Assembly: GCF_004664715.2 (NCBI RefSeq)
Contig: NC_051079.1
Span: 60,938,660 to 61,002,659, forward strand
Direction: 5' to 3'
Source of the DNA: Peromyscus leucopus
Lineage: Eukaryota; Chordata; Mammalia; Rodentia; Cricetidae
Length of the DNA stretch: 64,000 bases
Part shown: positions 33,411 through 44,650 of the stretch, one piece after another
How the letters are laid out: every line of letters starts with the position of its first letter
How positions within the stretch are numbered: the stretch's first letter is position 1
The notes under the pieces: model-generated
Told to the model about the DNA's origin: nothing
Seen by the model: the letters and a program-made list of their open reading frames with translations, nothing else
Database searches by the model: none
Made by a program: the position numbers and the translations under genes

Positions 33411-33597
33411 GTAGCAGTCTACCAGGACTGAATAAAAAATACCATGGATGTGGTGGCATAAAGATCAGACATTGTCTTACCATCCTGGAGGCTGAAAATC
33501 CAACAACAAGGTATCAACAGTCTGAGATTCTGCCAAGGGCTCCTTTTTGGCTTGGAGATGAATACCGTCTCCCTGTTCTCTGTGGTCTTTTCTCCGT

Positions 33598-33652
<55 letters not shown>

Positions 33653-33850
33653 CACGCACATATTTTCAGTGTTTATGCTTTCTAATTTTCTCTCTGTATA
33701 AAGACACCAGTAATATTAGTCTAGGGCCCAACCACTATGACCTCATGTGATCTCAATTAGATCCTCCATAAGCACATTTCCAATTATAATTACATGGGGG
33801 GAAACTATGGTTTCAACATATAAATTCAGAAGGATACAAGTCAGATCATT
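33411..33850 (+). repeat. Ancient mammal-wide repeat with (CA)n
   Basis: CTTACCATCCTGGAGGCTGA near 33476, then TATAAAGACACCAGTAATAT near 33697, GGCCCAACCACTATGACCTC near 33726, and CACATTTCCAATTATAATTA near 33773. The order matches a repeat known across mammals (tissue-independent, L1 3' end-like). It holds a CA microsatellite at 33600-33649 and is related in order to 62171-62525. Confidence 0.5.
33600..33649. repeat. (CA)n microsatellite
   Basis: About 25 CA units inside an ancient repeat. Confidence 0.95.
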
Positions 33851-33869
33851 AAAAATGTACTTTACCTTT

Positions 33870-34185
33870 TTGCATGTGTGTATTATATGTGGCATGTGTA
33901 TGAATAAGTAAACATGCCAGGAGGCTGCTCATGAACATGTGAGTGTTCATGATATGTGCAGACTCAAGGTTGATATTGGGTGTATTCCTCCATCACTCTC
34001 CACCTTAAAATATGGAGGCAGTCCCTAGCTGAACCCAGAGCTCCCAGTTCAGCCAGAAGGTTCCGTCTCCATCTTCTATGTGTTGGATTACAGGTGGCTG
34101 CTATGTCCTCTAACTTTTTACATACTTGGGAGCCAAGTGCTATATCCTCTGAGCCTTCTCCCAGTCTCTCTTAATATTTCTTTAT
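33870..34185 (-). repeat. Composite rodent SINE, antisense
   Basis: GCATGTGTATGAATAAGTAA, TCCTCCATCACTCTCCACCT near 33987, CTGAACCCAGAGCTCCCAGT near 34029, GTGTTGGATTACAGGTGGCT near 34080 and CTCTGAGCCTTCTCCCAGTC. It has the same organisation as 12041-12480. Confidence 0.45.
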
Positions 34186-35553
34186 AGTACACAAAATTGT
34201 TTTGTTTATGGATGCATATGTGTAGTAAGGTATAACGTTATTGATGGGAATAAAAAAAGGAACTTCAGGGTGAGGGTTCTCTCTGGAAAGGGGGAAAGAG
34301 GAACAGGATGGTGAAGAGAAGCTTCCACTGCACTGTTTCTCTTTAATTTGTGTAAAAATGTGTCTGCAGCAAGTGTTATCAAATATGACCTGTTAAGTCT
34401 ACCTGATAGGCCCATGGCACATCACTCTCTGTACCTTCCTGCATGGTTGGCACTGTCTTATTTTCTTTTTTAAAGTAATTACATTTAAAACGAGAGTAGG
34501 TATAACCTACTTCTAGCTTGAAAAATAACAGAGCCAGCGGAGAGTAATTTCAGGCACTTTGTGGAAGATGGACTGAAAATACCGAACTGAATCACTGAGG
34601 GAGGATTGAGAGCCGTCTTCTTTCTGTCCTTCAGCTAGTGTTCATGGGGCCTCTCTGTGTAGAAGGACTATATAATGGACCCTGTACCAAAAGTGAGCAC
34701 ATGTAAAATAATCCAATAAAACGAAAATAAACCATAATCTGGATGAACTCACTTACAAAATAATTATACTAAATGTTCACTTGTTTGTCTGTTGGTTACA
34801 TTTCAAGCCCTGAGGAAGATTTCCCTATAGAGGAAAACAAAACTTATCAACTGTGATTAAGTTTTTAAGTTGAGTCTCAAAAGGCCTATTTGTTCCAAAG
34901 TATAAAATTATTGAATTCCGAAGTTGGAGAGGATTATAATGTAATTGAAATTCTGCACATTTGCCATGAGAACTAGCAGAAAAGAGCATGTTTTAAGACT
35001 GGTAATGAAATGGCACAGAAAGACAATAGAGTTGAGTAAGAAATGCCTTATTTCTTTTTTCATTATCTTGAATGCTGGCATTTGAGGAAAAGAAAAACTA
35101 ATTAAGTAAGAACTAATTAATTAATTAAGTTAGCAGTAGAAGTTTCTGGGCACTGAGTGATGGCATGGGCATTCTGGGTACTTCCTCAGTAGATGCCTCT
35201 GATTCTTTTTCATTGTTGAGTTTCTACATTTAGTTTTAGAAAAACAGCTTTTATTTCACTTAATAGATACTCAAGATATTTCAGGCAATCTTTGATTCAT
35301 TTATCTGCCATAAATTATGACTCAATGGGCTGAGAACCAGAAAAGACACTGTACATATGCCTCAGTCAAAGAGATTCTCTTGAGGAACTAAGCTAAGCTC
35401 TGAATAGGTCAGCATGAACCAAGTGCATCATGGGTCTGACACAATCCTCCTACAAAGAAAGAAAAATAAGAAGTACATTCAGCTCTGAGAGCCCTTGCAT
35501 TGACCACTGGTCAGAGATGAAATGGATGAAGTCAGAGTGGAAAGAAGTATAAA
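34186..35553. other. Unassigned AT-rich DNA
   Basis: No gene or repeat recognised; AATTAATTAATTAAGT near 35114 is a short tandem. Confidence 0.4.
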
Positions 35554-36110
35554 ACACACACACACACACACTGCCCAAATATTAAAAATAGAATTACCAT
35601 ATGATCCAGCAACCTGAGTTCTGGGTATATACCCAAGAAAACTGCAATAGAGATCATAAGGAGACAGTTGTATGTCCATGACCATAGCAGCATTGTTCCC
35701 AGCAGCTAAGACATGGAAACAACCCATGTCTGGTGGTGAGCAAATAAATAAATAATGAAATATACATGTAATTTCTTCAGCCTTAATAAAGAATCCTGAC
35801 ACATCCAACAATGTGGATAGACTTTAAAAATGTAACACTAAGTGAAATAAGCTGGTCCCAAAGGACAAATATTGTATGACTCCACTTTAGCAAAGTACCT
35901 AGTCCACACAGAGCCAGGGAGCAGAGTGGTAAGTTCCCAGACAGGACAAGCGGGAGGGGAGAGCTGTTTAATGGGTAGGGAGCTTCAGTTTTGCAAGACG
36001 AAAATCCTCTGGAGATCTGTTTCAAAACAATGTGGGTAGATCTTACCTTAACTAGTAGTGTGCAACTTAAAATTCTTACCCCAAAAATAAAAATTAAAAA
36101 ATGAGCAAAG
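35554..36110 (+). repeat. Ancient L1 (L1M-like) ORF2 3' end and 3' UTR
   Basis: ATTAAAAATAGAATTACCAT, ATGATCCAGCAACC, GGGTATATACCCAAGAAAAC and GTCCATGACCATAGCAGCAT encode the conserved C-terminal ORF2 stretch of mammalian L1. Then come AAGTGAAATAAGCTGGTCCC near 35839, TGTATGACTCCACTTTAGCA near 35873 and TTCAGTTTTGCAAGACGAAA near 35984. Frameshifts and stops make it a dead remnant. It predates the rodent radiation by family. Confidence 0.75.
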
Positions 36111-36129
36111 AACTGTAAATAGGTTTTAA

Positions 36130-37290
36130 TTACAATAGAATTGTATCATTTCCCCTTCTCTTCCATCCTTTAGTCCCTCACGTTCCCCAAACTCTCAAGT
36201 GGATAGCCTATTTTTCTTTATTATTCTTACATATATATGTAATTATGTGTTTGCGCGCACGCACACACACACACACACAATCTATAGAGTTCTTTTTTGT
36301 TGTTCACATATATATGGTTTCAGGACTGACAAGTCTGCATCAGAAAAGCCAGTAAGGGGAACAATGCCTGGACAGGCTAATTCTCCTCTCCCCAGTAGTC
36401 ATTAGTTGTCTGTAGTTCTTTGTCTAGGAATGGAACCCCAGGAAATTATCCCCCTTCCATGTTAACACATCCATTGATATTGCCATTGTTCCTGTCTCAT
36501 TTATGTAGCCATTTCTAGGAGAGACTGTTTCACAGAGAGTTCCTGGTCTTCCGGCTCTTACAATCTTTCCAACTGTTCTTCCTCAATGTCTCCTGAGCCA
36601 CAGATGCAGGAACTGTGATGTAAATTTATCTATTGAGACTGGGCTCCCCACCATCTGTTGACTTCTGCATTCTGTCCAGTTGTGGTTTTCTGTGATGGTC
36701 TATATCTGCTGTAAAGAGAAGCTTCTTGGATGAGGCATGGTGGCTACATTTATCTGTGGGTATCAGAATAAGGCATAGACTGTAGTAAGCAATTATGCTG
36801 GTCTTGCAAAGTGATGGCAGTAGATTATTTTGTAAGATCCATCACTGCACTAGACCAGGGAACCTGGTTACATTTCCAGCACCAGGAATGATCTCTCTCC
36901 TGTTGCGTAGGCATGAAGTCTAATTAGACAGCTGTTGTTTACCACTGACATAGGAGTACCCCTTATAGCACTTTGGGAGTATCTAGTTCGTGTTGATCAT
37001 TGTGTTTCATGGTTCACAGCTGAGTAGGACTATTAATTTCTTCCCACCCTTGGCATCTTTCATAGTATTTTCTGGTACCATGGAAGCTAGATCACAGGAA
37101 AAAGGCTTTCAGTTCAGATCCAACCTGAATCATTCAAGTCTTTTGTCCTAATTGTCTTCAGCAACAGGGGTTCACCTGCAACCCCCGAGAGGTTGGCCCA
37201 GGGAGTCCTAGAGACTCATAAAACAATATAGATTATTGATGTAGCCTTGGATTGCCTCAAATTTTTTCTCCACTTAGGATCATTTTGGCT
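36130..37290 (-). repeat. Rodent L1 3' UTR, antisense
   Basis: Antisense blocks of rodent L1 3' UTR: GTAGTTCTTTGTCTAGGAAT near 36411, CCCCCTTCCATGTTAACACA near 36450, CTTACAATCTTTCCAACTGT near 36556, TGGTTTTCTGTGATGGTCTA near 36684, AGAAGCTTCTTGGATGAGGC near 36717, TAATTAGACAGCTGTTGTTT near 36921, and TTCTGGTACCATGGAAGCTA near 37069. A CA tract lies at 36249-36281. Confidence 0.65.
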
Positions 37291-38760
37291 ATGGGCTTCT
37301 CATATTAGCCTTTATTATGTTGAGGTATGTTCCTCCAGTCCTATTCCCCTAGGACTTTTACCATGAAAGCATGTTGGATTTTGTCATATTTTTGCTGCAT
37401 CTATTGAGATGATCACATGATATTTAAGTTCATATATATGATTTATGATATTTATTGATTTATATATGTTGAACCCACCCTGCATTTCTAGAATAAAGCC
37501 AACATGATTATAATGGGTGATCTTCATGATATGTATTTGTATTTGGTTTACTGGTATTTTTACTGAGATTTTTTTCCCCTCTATGTTCATCAGGGGTATG
37601 GGTCTGTAGTTTTGTTCTTTGTTGTGGCAGTGATAACAGTGGTGGTGTCTTTACCTGGTTTGGGTGTAAGAGTAATACTGGCTTCAGAGAACAAGTTTGG
37701 GAATAATCCTTCTGTTCCTATTTTTTTAAGAGTTTTAAAAAGTTTGACATTTCTTTATTTCTAGTTCATTAATTTCTGCTTTGATTTTTATAATTTCTTG
37801 CCCTCTACTAAATTTGGGTCTAATTTGTTCTTGTTTTTCAAATTCTTGAGTTCCATTGTGAAGTCATTTATTTGTGTTCTTCCTTATTTTAAGTGTCTAA
37901 AAGGTACTTAGGGCTGTAAAATTCCCTCTTAAACTTGCTTTAGTGTGTCTGTCCCCAGGGGTTTTGTTGATTTGCATTTTCACCTACTTCCAGGAATATT
38001 TGATTTCTTCTCTTATTCATTCATCACTCAGTAATGAGTTGTTTGATCTCCATGAGTTTACTTTTACCAGAGTTCTGTTTGTTGCTGATTTCAAGTTTTA
38101 TTGCATAATGGTCAAATAGGATATATGAGATTATTGCAATTTTTCTAAATTTGTTTGGGTTTACTTTTTGTCCCAGCATGTGGTCAAATTTAGATACACT
38201 GCCATGTTCTGGTGAGTAGAATGAATATTTGTTGGTGTTTGGGTGAAATATTCTGTAGATATCTGCTAGGTCCATTTGATGTAAGATGTCATTTAATTCT
38301 GAAGTTTGTTTTGTTTTGTTTTGTTTTGTCCAGATCATGTATCTATTGGAGAAAGCAGAGTGTTGAAACTGCTTGCTGTTATTAGGTTTGTGTTAATCTG
38401 TGTCTTTAATTCCATTAATATGCTTTTTATGAAATTAAGTGCATCAGTTTTGGTGGGTATCTGTGAAGTGCTGTAATATTTCCCTTCTTAATTGATTCCT
38501 TGATTAGAATAAAGTGCTCCTTGTCTCTTCTGATTAGTTTTAATTTGAAATATAGTTTCTTAACTATTAGAATCACAGTATCTGCTTGATTCTTGATCCA
38601 ATTTGTTTGGAATTATTTTTCCATCCTTTATGGTGGTGCCTATCTTTAAAGCTAAGATGAGTTTCTTGTAGACAATAGATAGACAGATTTTGTTTCTCAG
38701 TCCATTCAGCTGCCCTCTGTCTTTTGATTAGAGAGTGGAGGTCATTAATAGAGTATCACT
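37291..38760 (-). pseudogene. L1 ORF2 remnant (RT then endonuclease), antisense
   Basis: Read from the opposite strand this is a decayed L1 ORF2. 37310-37720 corresponds to the reverse transcriptase part (TTATTATGTTGAGGTATGTT, GCATCTATTGAGATGATCAC, TGGGTCTGTAGTTTTGTTCT). 37900-38760 corresponds to the endonuclease side (TTCTGTAGATATCTGCTAGG near 38251, GATTTCAAGTTTTATTGCAT). Frames are broken throughout; the longest antisense frames are 68 and 104 codons. The ORF2 C-terminal third, expected between the 3' UTR at 36130-37290 and the RT part, is missing. Either an internal deletion occurred or two L1 copies are abutted. Confidence 0.7.
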
Positions 38761-39760
38761 GAAAAGTGAGTGTAGATCGGAATCACTTTGCTGTTTTTTG
38801 CTGGTTTATGTTCTTAGTTGTAGTTCCTTTTTCATTAAATTATGGCTTCATTTGTTTTCTTTCAAGGGACTTGTGGCTGTACTTATTTCCCTCTTCAATT
38901 CAAAGTATTGTTTCAGTATTCTGTTTAGCATTTTGTTGTTGTTGCTGTTATTGAATATGAATTTTTTAGGTTACTTGGATCATAGGAAGTTTTACTTTCA
39001 ACTATGGCAGATAATTTTGCTGCGTAAACTTGGCAGTCATGTTTTTTGTTTGGTTGGTTGGTTGGTTTGGTTTTTTTAGCTTAGAATTTATTACTCTAGG
39101 CTCTTCTGGCTTTCAGCATTTCCATTAAGAAATCAGGTGCTATTCTGGTGGATTTTTTCCTTGTATGTGACTTACATTTTTTTTCCTGCAGCACTTTCTC
39201 TTTGTTCTGAATATTTAGTATTTTGACTGTGATATGCCATGGGATGTTTTCATCTTTCTAGTTGGGGTTCCGGGTGCTTCCTGTGTCTATATGGGTGTGT
39301 CTTTGCTTAGTTGGAGGAAGTTTTCTTCTATGATCTTGCTAAAGATCTGGTCTAAGCCATTGACCTGGATTTTTCTCCCTCTTTTATGTCTATAGTTTGA
39401 AGAGTTGGTCTTTTGATGGTATCCGACATTTCCTTCATGCTCCTTTCCTGTGTCTGTTCTTTCTTTCTTTTTCTTATTTCATCTAGATCCTTTACTTTAT
39501 CCTTGAATCCTGAGATTTTATCTTCTGCTCAATTCATTTTACTTGTAAGACTTTCCTTCAAGTTTTCTAATTGAGGTATTGAGGTTTTCACTTCCATCTC
39601 TCTTTCAGCATGTGTTCTCTCTAGTGTTGCTGTCTCTCCATTGAAATAAATTTTAAAATCCTGAATAACTTCATTATTTTATCCAGCTATATATTTGTAT
39701 TTTCTTGGACATCACTCAAGCATTTATTGTCATCCTGATAGAGTTCAGTGAAGTGTTTGT
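38761..39760 (-). repeat. L1 5' part (ORF1/5' region), antisense, before RMER1-like insert
   Basis: CTTTCAGCATTTCCATTAAG near 39110, TTTCCTGCAGCACTTTCTCT near 39182, TTGACTGTGATATGCCATGG near 39223, and the AGATTTTATCTTCTGCTCAA block near 39511 follow the antisense order of L1 upstream of ORF2. Much diverged, no coding frame. It continues beyond the insertion at 40205. Confidence 0.5.
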
Positions 39761-40204
39761 ATGCTGATATATTGTTTGTAATCTAGGAAATAAAGCTTTC
39801 CTGAAGATCAGAGGACAGAGCCAGCCACAGACTTAGCCATAGAAGTCAAGCAGCAGTGACACACACCTTTAATCCTAGTGCTCAGAGGCAGAGAGATCCA
39901 TCTAGATTTCTGTGAGTTCAAGGCCACACTGGGATACTTGAGATTAATACAGTCTAAAAGAGAAACAGAGCCAGGCAGTGGTATCACACACCTTTAATCC
40001 CAGCACTAGGAAGATTGAGACAGGAAGTGATATGACTAGGCAGAGAAAGGAATATAAGGCAGGAGGAGACAGGAACTCTTGCTCTTTCAGGCTGAGAAGT
40101 TGATAGGGTAAGAGGTGGTGGCTGTGGCTTGCTCTGCTTCTCTGATCTTTTCAGCTTTCACCCTAATATCTGGCTCCAGGTTTTTATTAAGGCCAGTTAG
40201 GACT
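39761..40204 (+). mobile_element. RMER1-like element nested in L1
   Basis: 444 bp, starting ATGCTGATATATTGTTTGTA, which matches the start of the copy at 17287. Two B1-like cores (AAGCAGCAGTGACACACACC near 39848 and CAGGCAGTGGTATCACACAC near 39972) flank AATACAGTCTAAAAGAGAAA. The 3' block has GTGGCTGTGGCTTGCTCTGC near 40120 and CTTTTCAGCTTTCACCCTAA. TGTTTGT occurs on both sides (39754-39760 and 40205-40211), a 7-bp candidate target duplication. No coding capacity. Confidence 0.6.
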
Positions 40205-40700
40205 TGTTTGTCCATGTCCTCTTTAAATTCCTTGAATTATTTGACAAAAGTTATGATTGATTATTCTTTTAAATTCTGTTTCCTGGCATTCATCTAGGTA
40301 GTTCTCATTAAAGAATACTTGCACACAACTAGTGAGTTTGATGGAGACATGCTGTTTGGGCCATTCATGCTATTTTTGTTTTTTGTGATTTGAAGGGGGC
40401 ATGTGGACTTCTTTCCTTGCTTGTGTGTCTGATGTGATAATCTGTCCTTTCTTAGACTGGGCCAGTACAGGATATGTACAACCTGAGCTAGGCCAGGCAG
40501 AAGCTGATAGATGAGCTGTTTAATTGGACCAGGGAAAGATGCCCCCCGAAACCATGGGTCTATAGCTAGGCCAAGTAAAGGGGGTCCACAGTTTCCATGG
40601 CCTCAGGTCTAGAACTAGGCTGGTAGGTTTGCAAATGGCATCAGGTTAGGAAGGGAAAGCTGAACAATGGATTTTTAAATGTACATTTCACTGCAGTAGA
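40205..40700 (-). repeat. L1 5' part, antisense, after RMER1-like insert
   Basis: TGTCCATGTCCTCTTTAAAT near 40210 and AGGTAGTTCTCATTAAAGAA near 40295 continue the antisense L1. The part after 40440 (AGGATATGTACAACCTGAGC, GGCCTCAGGTCTAGAACTAG) is probably 5' UTR. Assignment of the right boundary is uncertain. Confidence 0.45.
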
Positions 40701-40744
40701 GGCATGTTGGTGGGGCAGGCAGAGTGGACTCAAGAAAGATGAAA

Positions 40745-40990
40745 AATGAGGAAAAGAAAGATGACTATCACTCTTGAAATCACAGCACTGAGGAGGGAGA
40801 GAGGAGCACATCCCTCAGGATCAAAAGTAGCTACCCTAGCCTACTCAGTGAGTACCAGGCCAATGAGAGAGTCTGTCTCAAAATAAAGTAGATGGCACCA
40901 GAATAAAAACACTTAAGTTATTCTCTGACCTCAAGACACACACACACAAATGAATGAGTGAGTGAGTGAACAGGAATGAGAGAATGGACT
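40745..40990 (+). repeat. Composite rodent SINE, sense
   Basis: GAAATCACAGCACTGAGGAG near 40778, CTACCCTAGCCTACTCAGTG near 40831, AGGCCAATGAGAGAGTCTGT near 40857, CAAAATAAAGTAGATGGCAC and a CA then GTGA tail. The B1-like head with a B2-like tail makes it the sense counterpart of 12041 and 33870. Confidence 0.45.
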
Positions 40991-42220
40991 TGGAGGCTGA
41001 AGTCCTTTACAGAGCTTCACCATTTCTACTTCAGGTGCTGGTGACTCCTCTGGTTAACACTTAATGCCTGTCAATCAGATATTCTCAGAGAAAAAAAAAA
41101 CCTCTGAGCTCCGTCTCCCCTCTTGACACAAAGGTCCATGGAGGAAGTTACTCATTGTTGTGCCCACCTCTGATCTCTAAAGTGTCATGTTCACTGAAGC
41201 AATATGGGCCCATAGAATTGGTGGAATAAATCATGCAAATAAATGTGGGTAACATTGTGATTCACTATCCTTTAAAACTCAAGTTATGATTAAAAATCCT
41301 GTTTCCAGAAATGGGATGTAATGGAAAACAGATGCTACAGATGATGAGTCGCTCATGTTTCAAGGTCAGTGATGTTGTAGCTTGGAGGTTTTGCATTGTT
41401 GAGGGAGGTGAGTTGAACTCTAACCCAGTTTCCATTCCACTTCAGTATTATCAGCCATCTACATTGTGAATATGCCAAGGGCCATGGACGTATACATCAG
41501 GTGACAGCTAGTGTTTGACAAGTCAACCTACCACATACATAACTCCCTGATGGGGAGCCCCACCTGGCTGTGGAAAGTCATGGGGTCACTGGCTGTGGAA
41601 ATCGTTTGTTTTCTGTCCATAACTTTCTTGGGTGCCACTGTTGTGCCTCCCTGTTAAGAACAGCTGTGGGGCACTTTCCACAGACCTTTGGTGGTGTGTT
41701 TTACATCTCTGGGCACACATTTAGCTGTGGATTTCTGTTTAAGTTGTATAATTCTGATGAACAGAAATATTACCACAATATTCTTCTTTCCTGACACAGG
41801 AAAGTGACAGTATTCTCATTCTCAAAGACAGCCTTTTACACATTTTGCAAAGACCTTAGAACAAGTCTATAACAGACTAAGCTGCCCCTACAGAATATAG
41901 GCAAAGACTAATTCCCAGGTGTTGTTTATTGCTAAATCGAGGCCAGGCTGTTAACACTGAGACTGGCTCCTTGCAGCAGCTCCCTTTCTGCACGTACCCT
42001 GACCGCTCAAGGTTCAGCCAGTTGTTTACTGTCTGGGAACCCTCACCAACTTAGAGCTATGTGCACGGGTCAATGTGACATTACTAGCCTAAGAGAAACT
42101 ACGCGACTTTTCTTGTGTTTTGAGAATAAGTAAGGCCCTGAAAATGAAACATAGAATTGTCCAGCGGCAGTATGGAGAAAGATGGCTGCATAGAGCTATG
42201 TGAGAGCTGCTGCAGAATGT
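40991..42220. other. Unassigned DNA
   Basis: No gene recognised; the 74-codon frame at 41570-41794 shows no domain. Confidence 0.4.
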
Positions 42221-42740
42221 GAGTGAAGTGTGTGTGTGTGTGTGTGTGCTGAGTGAGAGATGAAGGAGGAGGAGGAAAAGAAGAAGAATGAGAGAAGTGT
42301 GAGGGAGGGAGTGGGTGAAAGAGTGAGTGAGTAAGGAGTGAGGGAATAATGAAGAAGTAAGTGTGAGTGAGCATTTGAGAGAGCTGCTGCTACGCAGAGG
42401 AGCTGTGCCTAGGAACTATGCAAAGAGCTGTACGGTGGGATCTATGTAAATTCAATGTTTAGCCGTGGCTGTGTGGAGATTTGTAACTGTGTGGAGGCAA
42501 GGAAGATGAAGCTGTATAGAAAAGAGATGCAGAGAGAATCTATGTAAAAGATAGGTGCGTAGACATGCGAAAAACAGATGACACTGTCTATAGAGATGTA
42601 TGGCAGTGTGTATGGAAAGAAAGACATGTAGCTGTATGTATAGAATGTTGCAGGGTGGAGATACGTAGCAGTGTGAAGACAGAAAGAGTCAGAGACCATT
42701 TTTAAGATGAAGTAAAAGAGAAAGGTTAACATCAAAAAGC
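42221..42740 (+). repeat. C-poor purine-rich tract with degenerate GTGA/GAGA repeats
   Basis: A GT run at 42229-42248 is followed by GAGTGA, GAGGA and AAGAAG units; 42301-42360 contains no C at all. Further right, a loose 25-40 bp motif of AGCTGTGTGGAGAT / GTAGCTGTATGTATAGA type recurs several times up to about 42690. It could be a decayed minisatellite or part of an unrecognised ERV interior. Antisense frames here (91 and 108 codons) are Ser/His/Thr-rich and compositional. Confidence 0.5.
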
Positions 42741-44035
42741 ATGTGTGTTTCCTTACTTCATCAGTCATAGAAAGATTAAAAACTTATTCCTAATTATCCT
42801 CAGATAAAAAATGTTTCCCATTCCTTGCTACTCTGAGCCACTCCTTTTATTACGCCTAAGCTGACCATGGGAGCTGGTCTCCCACGGTCTGCATTTTTCA
42901 TATTTGACTGCCACTCCACAACAACTATGACCCACTATCAAATAATCGATATTTTCTCACATGGTCAAGGTCCTTGGACTTTATTTGCAAAGATTCTCTT
43001 TTGTCCTATGATTCTGTTGTGAAACAGAAAAGAAGTATGTTTCATTATATGTTAAGTTCTGTAAGTATCAATTTCTTGGAACTACATCTTCTTTCCCTTA
43101 AAACTGTCTGTGGTCATTCTCTACTCTGAAAATGACTTTAATAAGTAAACTCATTTAAAAAAAAAAAGAAAGAAAAGAAAACTAGCATGGCCTCACATTA
43201 AATTTTCTTAGTATCCCAGATCTGACAAATACTCAATAAAAAAAAATTTGGTCAGTAAATATGTGTGTGAAGAAAATAAGACCTTGAATTAAATCAGCTT
43301 CCAAATGGTGTCTCATATCTTCCCACTGAGAGAGACAGACAGACAGACAGAGACAGGGAGGATACGAGAATGAGAACTTTCTTTGACTACAAATAAATAG
43401 ATAGAGTATTAGAATAGTTGCCTATAGAATGAATAAAAGTAAGGAAGAAGGTCAGGCAGCTTACCCAAGGTCATTCCCGAAGTCAGTCCTGGGGATGAAG
43501 AAGAACCAAGGTCTCTGGGCCACTGGCTCAATGCATCTTTCTGGGAACCATAAATTACAAGACTGTTTAAGTCTCTAGATTCTCCAGATGTTGCCTTCTC
43601 CTCCATGTCCTTGTGCTACAACCCAATGCATTCACATTTTTTATTGAGTTAGATGAAAGTTTCCCTCCTTCTGACAGCTTTATTACACCAAGAAACCATT
43701 ATCTCCTTCTAACTCAGAAAGTTAGACTCAATTGCTGGTGCAGTAACCAAACAGGAGTCAGAGACATGTGTATGATTGATGCTCCCTTCAGAGGAAAACA
43801 GCTAAAAATATGACTGCCTGGATAGTCCCATTTGTTTCCAGGTCTAAAGGTTAATAAGTTGACAATGTTATACAGAAAGACTATTTTAAAAGTCCAACAA
43901 CAAAGAGACTGTATAAGTTGGATAACTCTTCTCAGGCCAAGAATAATGAGCCCAGAAGTGTCTGGAAATTTGAACAAATTGGGGGATGTGAGTGTTGTTA
44001 TATCATGGATGATTTGGGAATCTTATCATTCCCAA
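42741..44035. other. Unassigned DNA
   Basis: No gene recognised. An A/G-rich run is at 43157-43182 and an ACAG tandem near 43330-43350. Confidence 0.4.
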
Positions 44036-44650
44036 AAGACACTATTTTACATCAACCTTCCCCAAGCTGTGGCTCTAACAATCCTTCTGTTCCCTCTTCT
44101 ACATTGTCTCCTGGGGGGAAGGAATATGATATAGATGTCGCAATAGGACTGAGCACCCCACAAACACTTATCCTCTGTACTCTGACCAATTCAGTTCTGA
44201 GTCTCTGTATTAACTGCCATCTACTGCAAAGAGAAGTTTCTGTGATGAGGGTCGAGAACTAGACTGCCTATAGGTATAAAGATGGGTGTTTATAAGGCAG
44301 CTTGATACTAAGTTCATTTAGCAAAATAGTAGCAGGTTCTCCTCTAGTGTTTTTACTATGAAAAACACAATACGATTGTCTCAGCCATGGGCTCTTGGTC
44401 AAGTTTAATACCTGGTATAAATTTCCTTCTTTGGAGCAAGACCAATCTAATTTGAAATTAATTTGTTACAGTCGTCACATCCATGCCACTACTGCGCTAG
44501 TGAACAAAACTTGCTGTGGAATGATTTTTGTAGCTCACAGAGTTCACAGTTGGGTAAGACTGCTGATGACTTCTCTTCCCCAGCAGCCTACAGAGCACCT
44601 CCTGGCATTATAAAAGCTAGCCAGAGGGTTTTTATGTGTGGTTTCCATGT
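44036..44650 (-). repeat. L1 3' UTR, antisense
   Basis: Antisense order of rodent L1 3' UTR: GTGGCTCTAACAATCCTTCT near 44068, TGAGTCTCTGTATTAACTGC near 44197, CTACTGCAAAGAGAAGTTTC near 44221, CCATGCCACTACTGCGCTAG near 44482, and CAGTTGGGTAAGACTGCTGA near 44546. It corresponds to the antisense of blocks seen at 18250-18600. Confidence 0.55.

Noticed and set aside
37384..38338. Antisense frames as intact L1 ORF2
   Set aside because: Only short broken pieces remain (68 and 104 codons) with missing segments; it is a decayed remnant.
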